In this document: positions 43,601 through 52,600 of the stretch, one piece after another
Layout: each line of letters begins with the position of its first letter
Position numbering within the stretch: position 1 is the stretch's first letter
Assembly: GCA_014706295.1 (NCBI GenBank)
Contig: JACSVZ010000016.1
Location: 10,335,168 to 10,399,167, forward strand
Direction of reading: 5' to 3'
Length of the DNA: 64,000 nt
Source of the DNA: Lycocorax pyrrhopterus obiensis
Lineage: Eukaryota; Chordata; Aves; Passeriformes; Paradisaeidae
Made by a program: the position numbers and the translations under genes
The notes under the pieces: model-generated
What the model was told of the DNA's origin: nothing
The model's database searches: none
Seen by the model: the letters and a program-made list of their open reading frames with translations, nothing else

Positions 43601-46600
43601 ATTTAATTTATAAAAGCTTTTCGGTGATTGTATTCAAGACAGATATTGAATATTTCTGACGGGAAGAGTAATGTGACAAAGATGTTCATAACTTAGAAGT
43701 AAATGCATATGTCATGACTTTATTTGAATAGAAAATGCGTGTAGCTAATCAAAACTTGCTAGCTGTTCGTGTGTTTTCCTTTTTAGATTGATTACAAATC
43801 AAATAGACTGTACAGGTGTAATTGAAATGTGGTAGGTAGTCAGGATGATGTGTGTGATCAGAAGCTGAACATCACTTTCATCTTTTGAAAGGCATTTTAC
43901 TAATGTTTGGCAGACTTTCTGAAATTCTTTGTACCAGCTCTCCACAGAAATTATAAATCTGTCTTTGGAATTATGAGATTAAGAAAGGGGTGACCTGTCT
44001 GAACCTAAATACAGATATTTAAGGTAGAAGCTTGGGAATTCCCCACTGTTGCAGAATCACTTTCAGCTACTTTAAAAAAGGTAGAGGGCAAAGCTCTTAA
44101 TGAAAAGGGACTACTGATACTGGAAAACCAGATTTTTCAACAGAGAATTTGAATTATGGAACAGCTTGAGGTCTTGGAAAGAGAAAAGTTCATGTATGAC
44201 AAGCCAAGTGGCCATACTATCACGCTCTACAGTGTTCTTTATTACAAATCATGAGAACTTACTTCAATGTAGCATTGCTGAAGATGCACCTTTTCGTATC
44301 ACAGACGTTAGTATCTCTGAATACTACAGGAAATTGTAACAAAATGTTTATTTCAAATGCCTGAAGACTCCCCAGACACCAGAAAGCCACAGAACTAATC
44401 GGCATAGCATGACAACTTTTCTTTTCTTTTTTTTGGGGGGGGGGTGGAGGGGGGTGCGGGAGGAGCATTTCTGAGATCTAAGTCAAACAGAGTAGAGGGA
44501 GAAAAATACAGTGAGGTTATCAGGAACCTGTAAGGCATGCACTAGCTGAACCAGTGTTAGGTCATGCCTTTTACAACACAGGGACAGTGACACTACAGAA
44601 TGATCCCTCCTACCAGTAAATAACCAGGTTAGTCTGTGTGGATGTTCTCAGTCATGAAGGAAGGAGTGCTTCGAGTGAAACAGTCAGATTAGCCTCATCC
44701 TCAACACAGTGGTGGCTTGCAGGTATTTTGGAAGCCACCAAAGACATTTTGATCTCCTGTTTGGCAGAACAGATTTAAGCAGGCGTTTTGAATCCAAATG
44801 TTCAAATTCATCTCTTCTATTCAACTACAAGAGAACAAACATTTTGCTGCTGTGAGCAATGCCGGGAGATTTGGTTGATATTCTTCCAAGGAGAGCCTGC
44901 TCTTCTTCCTCTGTTCTCAGTAATAACACTGCCCAATTGTAACATCATTTCTGCAGCTGTAAAATGAAGGCAATTCGCAGCCTATTGTAATTCGTTTCTT
45001 TGGTCAGGCACCTACACCAACATATCTATACATTAAAAAAATAATTGCTCAAAATGACACTATGATATTGGTCCCTACTAAACTCAATTTGATTATGGTA
45101 AATATTTTACTTTAATGGTATCTAAAGTACTTTCAAAAGTACCTATCCAGTAAATGTATTATTTCTAGTAAACGTATATATTTCTTCAACTCCATTCTGT
45201 TTCCCAGCCCTTTTGATTTGAAAGAAAGCCAAGTTGATTCAGATTCCTGCTAGACCTTCCAAAACACTGTTTAGGATTATAATAGAGTTCAGAAAGCAAT
45301 ATGTTTTTACCCTGACTAATGACACTAGAAAAGTAAAACAATAGTCTAAAAAAAAGTGTTTTCATCTGAAATAGTCACAGAAATTTCCTATTCTCTTTAA
45401 TCCAGTATTGTTTCTATGACCACCTGCAGCTGCATTCGTAAACTATCTAGTTAAAATGTCAGGGTACATTCTGCTTATTTTAATGCCAAAGAATACATTC
45501 TGTCATTGCTTATTCACAACAAATCTTATTTGAACATATTTTACATGCTTGAAATACTCTTGAACAATTCTGATTTGCTACTAATAACCAAAAGAAACAC
45601 AAATCTTATCAATTTTGATACTGTGTTAATATGTTAATGAATACAATCTGTGATAAGACAGAAAACAAAATCTCAAAACTCATTTACTTAAAAGTATGTT
45701 TTTTTAAAAAAGCATGATAATGTTGGCAGTGATGTGAACAAAATGAAGCGGCCTCTAATCAACTTGGCTCTTAGTATGATAAAACATGCTTTTGTGCAAT
45801 TCTGTCAAGATACTGCAAACACCGTCATTGGTTTAACTTGCTTCAATTTGTGAAACTTTTTTTTCCATAGACTATAATGTGATTAACAGGATTGAGTGGT
45901 AGGTGAAGGCAACATTCACAACTTTTTCCTCACTTATACCAGCTTTTAAAAAGCGTGAGATTGCAGACCAAGAAACCATGATTGAGCTTTTTTGGCAAGA
46001 CGAATGCTTCTTTCTACCCCCTAAAATCTACAGCCTTTCATACTCCATATAATGAACATGGGACATGATCTCTGAGAGTCTAAGAGTGAATCAGGTCAAT
46101 GTGCTATTAATTTAATTAATCCTATTTTTTTCCTTGGTGGCATGACGTAGATAAACTGCCACTGCTTTGCAATGAACCTCAGATTAAGCATGGAACTGTT
46201 GTGATACCTGTGCTTGACATGGTTAACTTGTTCCCACTGGGATGCACAAGCTCCAGCACGACCATCTGCACCACTGCCTGAGCTCAGGTTAAGCTCTCAG
46301 ACAACCTTATCACTGCCTGCAGCATGATTCTGTGAGTACTTGCCAAATGACTATTCCTACACTTACACCTAATGAAAAAAAATATAAACCAGCTCTGCCT
46401 ATTAACTTCATTAAGAGCAGAAGTTGCCTCTTGTTTCATGTCTTTGGGTGTGTTTAAATTTTACTCTGATCAACAAGACAAAGTCTAAGCTCTTTCAATT
46501 CAGAGGAACAAAAAAAGAAGTATGCACTTAAATCCAGGTTTCGCCAAATTACTATTGTCTTGTTAGTGGGGGTCACTGTAACAACTGCAGCTACAGAAAA

Positions 46601-49600
46601 ACACAGTTAATACAGAGGTCTGGTTCTGTGTATCCAAAAGCAATCCATGCAAAGTAAACCTGGCCCTACAGCCTCTTTGTTTCATTATTTGACTTGGACT
46701 AGTATTTGTATTTATATTACTTGTTTATGGCCTGTCATTATTTTTTTCAGTAGTTAATTATTTTTCTAATATGTGATGCCTTAAAAGCCTTGCCCTCTGA
46801 ATCAGAAAATTGCCTGTCACACTCAACAAATATGTACTTACCTATGAATTAACTTTTCTTGCATGAAATAAAAATCTGCTACTGTTGCTAGTACCAAAAG
46901 ACACCTCTCTCTTACAGTCAGATGCACTGTTCCATAATGCACAGATTTCCAAAATCTAAGAAGTATGGGTATACTTGTAAAAGTACCAAAACTCTGTTTG
47001 GTAGCTATACTAGCATTTAAATTGCATCATACAAACATTGATACAGGTCATGGATGCTATGTTTGGGAATGTGGATAATGTGACCACTGGATTTCACTGA
47101 ATTTATGGCATGTATTATGTTTAGGATTGAAGGTCTTGGCAGATACAATGTGGTCATTTAACAAAGCTCCCTAATAACTGTGCTATTACTTCTGTATTTT
47201 TACATATTCAAGAAGCATTTTTTTTTATTCCAGTTGAGGGGAAGGTCTTATTCCAGAGTTTATGTGAGGATAATGGGTTTTCATTTCAACACCACAGCAC
47301 GCAAATATTTTCCTTTTAAAAATAAATGACCTGTTCATTTTTATTAGATGTCTACAATGCTAATACACATTTTTCACTGAGAAGGAGGACATTGCCCTGA
47401 CAACATAGAAGAGGAACAATCTATAAGTATGTTGTTGAAACATTACCCTGCTGATTTGATCTCTTCCCTTTTCAAATTGAAATAGCATAGATGGTTATAA
47501 ACGAGTCTTAAGGGAAACAGATTGGGACCTAATTTAAACACAGTTCTGAGAACAGAGAGACACCCTTTCTTTCTCCCTTTAATATTCTGAAGAGCCACTG
47601 CATGTAATGATCAGCTCCACTGCTGACGGAATGCCTGTCTATGAAATTCTCGTAACTACGCAATCTCACAGGGACTGCATGAGGACCACAGAAGTTTTTC
47701 ACTGCTGAAAGAAAATACAAGTCTTGTGGAATTCTGTGCATCTTTCTGTTCAAGGAGTTTTAACTACACCAAAACAATGTATTCATTCAATGAATTTCAG
47801 TTTTTCAGCAATTCATGTAAAAGATCAAAACTTTTCCAGAAAACAGAAAGCTCCCGTAATACTTGGAAGATAGTTATTGCAAGTGCATGCAGCCAGCTCA
47901 GGACAGCGCATGAAGGGTACGTTCCAGTCTTAAAAGTGACTACTTAAGGTTATACAGGACTTGTTCACCAGTTCTGAATTTCACTAGCAGTGAAATATGT
48001 ACTGCAGCAGCAAGTTCTGTGTTAGCAGTTTTAGAAAAGAACTTTTTCTTTCAGCTATAAATTAAATGTAATCAAGATTTACAAATGAAACTTTCTTACA
48101 GCACTCAAGAATAATTAGATAGAAAACAAATTGTGATGCCACAACCAAGAGGAAACATAACTTTGATAAAAACCATCTACCTATTGTGTGTCATGGGCAC
48201 TTGCAGTAGCCAGATATTTAATAATGAACGGGCAACTCTTGAAGTGAAGAAAATTACTGAGAGAAACTAAAGAGATTAATGAAAACAATCCAAAGGTTGA
48301 CAAGACTAAAAAAAGGAGTTTTAAAACTCACCCTAGGCAGCAAATAAATCCCAGATATAGTAGTATTAATCTGCACATGCTAACTTTGTAGTTCTGGTTA
48401 AAAGAAAACCAGAAATACACAGTATGGTTTTTTTCTCTCTGTTTCAGCGAAGCAGGAGGAAGGGAAGCTGAACTGTACATGCAGTCTGAAGCACTATCGA
48501 ATCCACTGATAAGCAAAGAGGCTGTTAAAAGATTGGGAAACAATCTCCACAAGTTTCTGACACTCAGATTCTGAGAGATGTGAAGTTTTTCAGAGTCTCA
48601 TCCCCATGAGTGCCAGGCAGGCTTCCCCTTCCTGCTTCTTCCCAGAGAGCACAGCCAGGAGCCTGTACAACATACCAGGAGAAGAGGAGCTGCTGCTACA
48701 TTTTATCCAGTGAGTTGGTAATTAAAGCTATTGTTTTGACGTAGAAGTTCAATTAATTTTCCTTCTACTGAGAAAAAACTAGAGCTGTCTGCTGCACTTT
48801 TGAGTAAATGCTCAAAACTACATGGCTATTAGTGCTTGCATTCCTGGTCCTTCATGTTGAAGCTGTTTCCCCACTGAAGTAAGTCAACACTGTGTCAGAG
48901 CAGCTGCAGTGAGTGTAATACAGGGCAGTGAGCCTGGAGGGACCACTGCTGGGATCCTTGCCGTCCCAGGTTGGCATCCTCGGTGGAGGGAGCTCTCTCA
49001 GTCTCCCTCTCAGCCTGCTCCTGCCCATCAGCACCTCTAGCACACCACACTGCTGTCTGCATATGCGACTTCTGGCTGCTCAGGTGCCATCATGGCTTAA
49101 AATACTATTCTTTAGAGGGTGTTCTTACACCCAAGTTTAGGCAATGACAGCTGCATGAGAAGTGACCAGGGTTCATTGTCCACAGTGCAGATAAAGGTTC
49201 CCATGAGTCTATGCCTCCCTCCTTCCCAGGTAGTAGCTGAACCAACCACACGTAACAAGAAAGAATAAAGTGATTAATATAGGGCTGAGGAAGGAGATGA
49301 CAAAACCCTGATGAATTAGTGAGTGTGCCTACAATGATTACTGGGAGGAGGTCATAGCCTAAATCATATACAAAATGAACAGCACAGCAACAAAATACGG
49401 ATGTTTCAAACTATCACTGATAGTCATTAGTATTTCTCAAGTCTGTCCTAGGGGCAGTATGCCTGGAGGAGGAGAGGACTGAATGAAGGAGGAGAAGGGC
49501 TGGTACTCACAGGCAGACCGTGATCAGTGTGACTGACACTACTGCAACTATTGCAGTCACAAAGGGGAGAAGGGATGCACGGGATTAGAGCCGGAGCTGC

Positions 49601-52600
49601 AAGAAGAGATTAATGGATGTTTTCAGGAAAACAGTGAGAAATTCATGTGGGAGGCTAGGGTAGGCAGGATTAAAGAATTCAAAGCAGATGGGATTGGTTA
49701 AATAAAGGAAGAAGTGGAGGTGCCAAGCCTGGACATAAGCAGTACAGTTTTGTCACTGTAGTGTGCAAGTGGGTTAGTGAAACAAAGCATGGAAATTCTA
49801 CAGTTAACTTCTTTACTACTTCTACAAGTCTCCCTCCTCCCTTCACCCACAGTCCCATTCCTCAAGGGATCAATGTCCTCGCGCACAGACTTGCGACCTT
49901 TGACAATTTAGGTTCCTTCTGGTTTTAACTGATTTTTTTTCTCCCCTGACCTCACTGAAGGAAAGCATCTCTGAGAATTTTGTCTATGTTTAACAACACA
50001 GGTTAGCCAGGTTAGTGAACTGCTAAAAGTAATTGCCCGTGAAAACAGGGCACAGCGTGTCATTTCAGGAATTCCCACCACTGACATCCAAACTAACGTT
50101 GGAAGAAGTTAGTGAATATTGAAACTTATCAGACAAATTTTCTGGCTGCTCCTTTCATAATATCTGGTAAATTCATCTGCTGATTTGCAAATAAAAAGCA
50201 TACCCAGCAAGTATTAAACTGATTCCTTTGGTTGGGCTGCAGTACTGGTTCTGCATGAGTGCAGAAAAACAAATCTCATCCTCATATGTGATGCCAGCTG
50301 CTGCTCTAATGCAGGTAGTTTCCTGATAATGGGAGTTCTGACATTACACACTTGTTCAGGGGATTTATTTGTTCTCTTTTATTTAAATAAGATTTGTAAC
50401 ACATTTGGTTTTCCTTTACTCACAGAGGTGGAAAAATACAGAGAACAGACCTGTAAGATGTGGTCCCTCTGGTCAGTCTCACTAAACACTACCCATTGCT
50501 CCTCTTCACTTATATCCTTTCACTCATCACCGACAGTTTTTCAGAATACATTTTTAGTATTGATTTCTGTTTATGTGCTGCTTCTCTCTTTATTTTATTT
50601 TTGTTGGCATTCTCTTTCCTTTAATGATTTATTCAAATTAATGGTTATCTGTAGCTTAGTCCCATGGCTGTTGTGGAGTCTTTGCCTGCAATCTTGTCTC
50701 CTTAAAGGATCAAAGTTTTATTTCACTCATTCCTGAAAGCATCTTAGTACAAAGACACCAAATCCGTTTTGTCTGTTATACAAGATCCAGGCCGCTTTGC
50801 TGGACCACAGGAGCAGCTGTCAGCTCTGCCTGTGACAGCGTTACAGGGTAAGTTCCAGTGGCACTCGGTGTGTGCCACATGCCTGCTGCCTATAAGGAAG
50901 CTCTGATACAGCCACAGCTTTTGGATCTCTTCTCAGCTTTAAATATCTTAACTTACCTCTTTACATCTGTGGCCAGCCCTAGCACGTTCATCAAATGTAA
51001 AGAGTGCTCGGTTTCCATCAGGAACCTGTAAAACCAGAAAGGCTTTTCCTAGCCATTCTTTGTGCACTGTGTGTCACACCAGGTATTTCTGAGATGTAGC
51101 AAAGAACATTTTGCGTTGGTGATAGAACATGTTTTTATTACATGCAGAGCAAGTTCTCAGAAATAGCCAGACTTTCTTTGGGCTCGTCTTTTCACTTTTT
51201 AAAACATAAAACCTGCTACTTCTCATCTCTGCTGAGTGCACAGGCATTTTAATTTTTCTGAATTACTATTCAGCCCAATGTCGCTTCTAAACCCCAGTGC
51301 TGTTTCCAATTCTGAAGAACACTTTTAATTCCTCCATTTCTTTCCAGTATTTACACAAAAGGTATGTCAAAAGCAGGTGCCAGTCCAAAAGACATGTTGG
51401 AAGATTTTATTTGGCAGTCAATACTTTCAGATACACAATTGGCCAAAAACTGCATATGTTTATAGGTTTGGTTTCATAAGCTTGAGCAGAGAAACTCAGT
51501 TTTACTGAAGGGGGTGGTTGTATTTCCTTAGGCAGCTGTGCAGCAGCATCCCAGATAGTCAATAACACAAGGACCAGAAACAAGGAAATTCCTGCCTTAT
51601 ATGTAAAAAGTTCAAGCATTTTTCTTTCTGTCTCTCACCTGAAGAGGCGAAGTGCAAGCTGGTATATTAAAGATTTTAATGTGGGGGTGTTTTTCCTCCA
51701 CCATAAAAAACCCCACCAAACCAAAACCAGCCACCACAAGTAACCAACCCAAACAATAAACCCTTATAGATCACATTTCCAGCTCCCCAACAGCAACATG
51801 CATCAAAAATGTCTTTTAGCTGCTTGAAGGGAAAGTAGCAGCTACCAGTTCTGTGCAGTTGTCTGCAGCTGCTCATCTGACCTCCAGGCTAAGTGTTCAC
51901 TGCAAGAAGCTGCTGCTGGAAATGCTAAATTATCAGTGGAAGCCTGAAGGCCACTTGCCTGCTCTGCTCTGCAGTGACTGCTGGCCTCCCAGACCAGGGC
52001 TTATACTTTTGCCTTCAGCTATGGAAGCCAAAGGAAGGGAAGGTACCGAGCAGGAATTAATGTGCACCCTGAGTTTTTGTTGAACTCTAGGAGTGATAGC
52101 AGTGTGTGATAGTCAGCAAGTGGGCAGAGCTGTGGCCTTGATTTAGGAAGATGAGTGCAGGTGACTAAGATAAGGCATAAACAGCCACAGAAACAGGTTA
52201 ATGCCTGAAGTGATTCTGTAAGGAAAATTAAAAATATCTTTGATTTATAACAGTTTGACAGTGAAAACTTTCTTTGGTGAGGTCAGTAAAGCTAATTCCT
52301 AGATGCTAACATGCAAAGTTTGTAATTCTCAACAGCTGCTGTAACTAAACCTCAGTTAAAAGTTGCCTAAATATTGTATGGTGGGCATAATGAGCTGAAG
52401 GTGTATGATGACAAGTTATCTGTCCCATGGCTTCCCAGGTGTGCTTTTTTTAACGAGATTTCCTGGTGAAGACAGGAATGACCTGAATAAACTACTTGCT
52501 GTTCTGGTCACCTTTCCTGGAGTCCTGTGATCCCTATTCATAGACAGAAAGCTTATAATTAAAGTTTCAGCAAAGAAAGGGTTACCTTAATTAACAAATA

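Noticed and set aside
50329..50736. 135-codon plus-strand frame rich in hydrophobic residues
   Set aside because: The hydrophobicity follows from T-rich DNA; no family resemblance, and it lies antisense inside SPHKAP intron 1.
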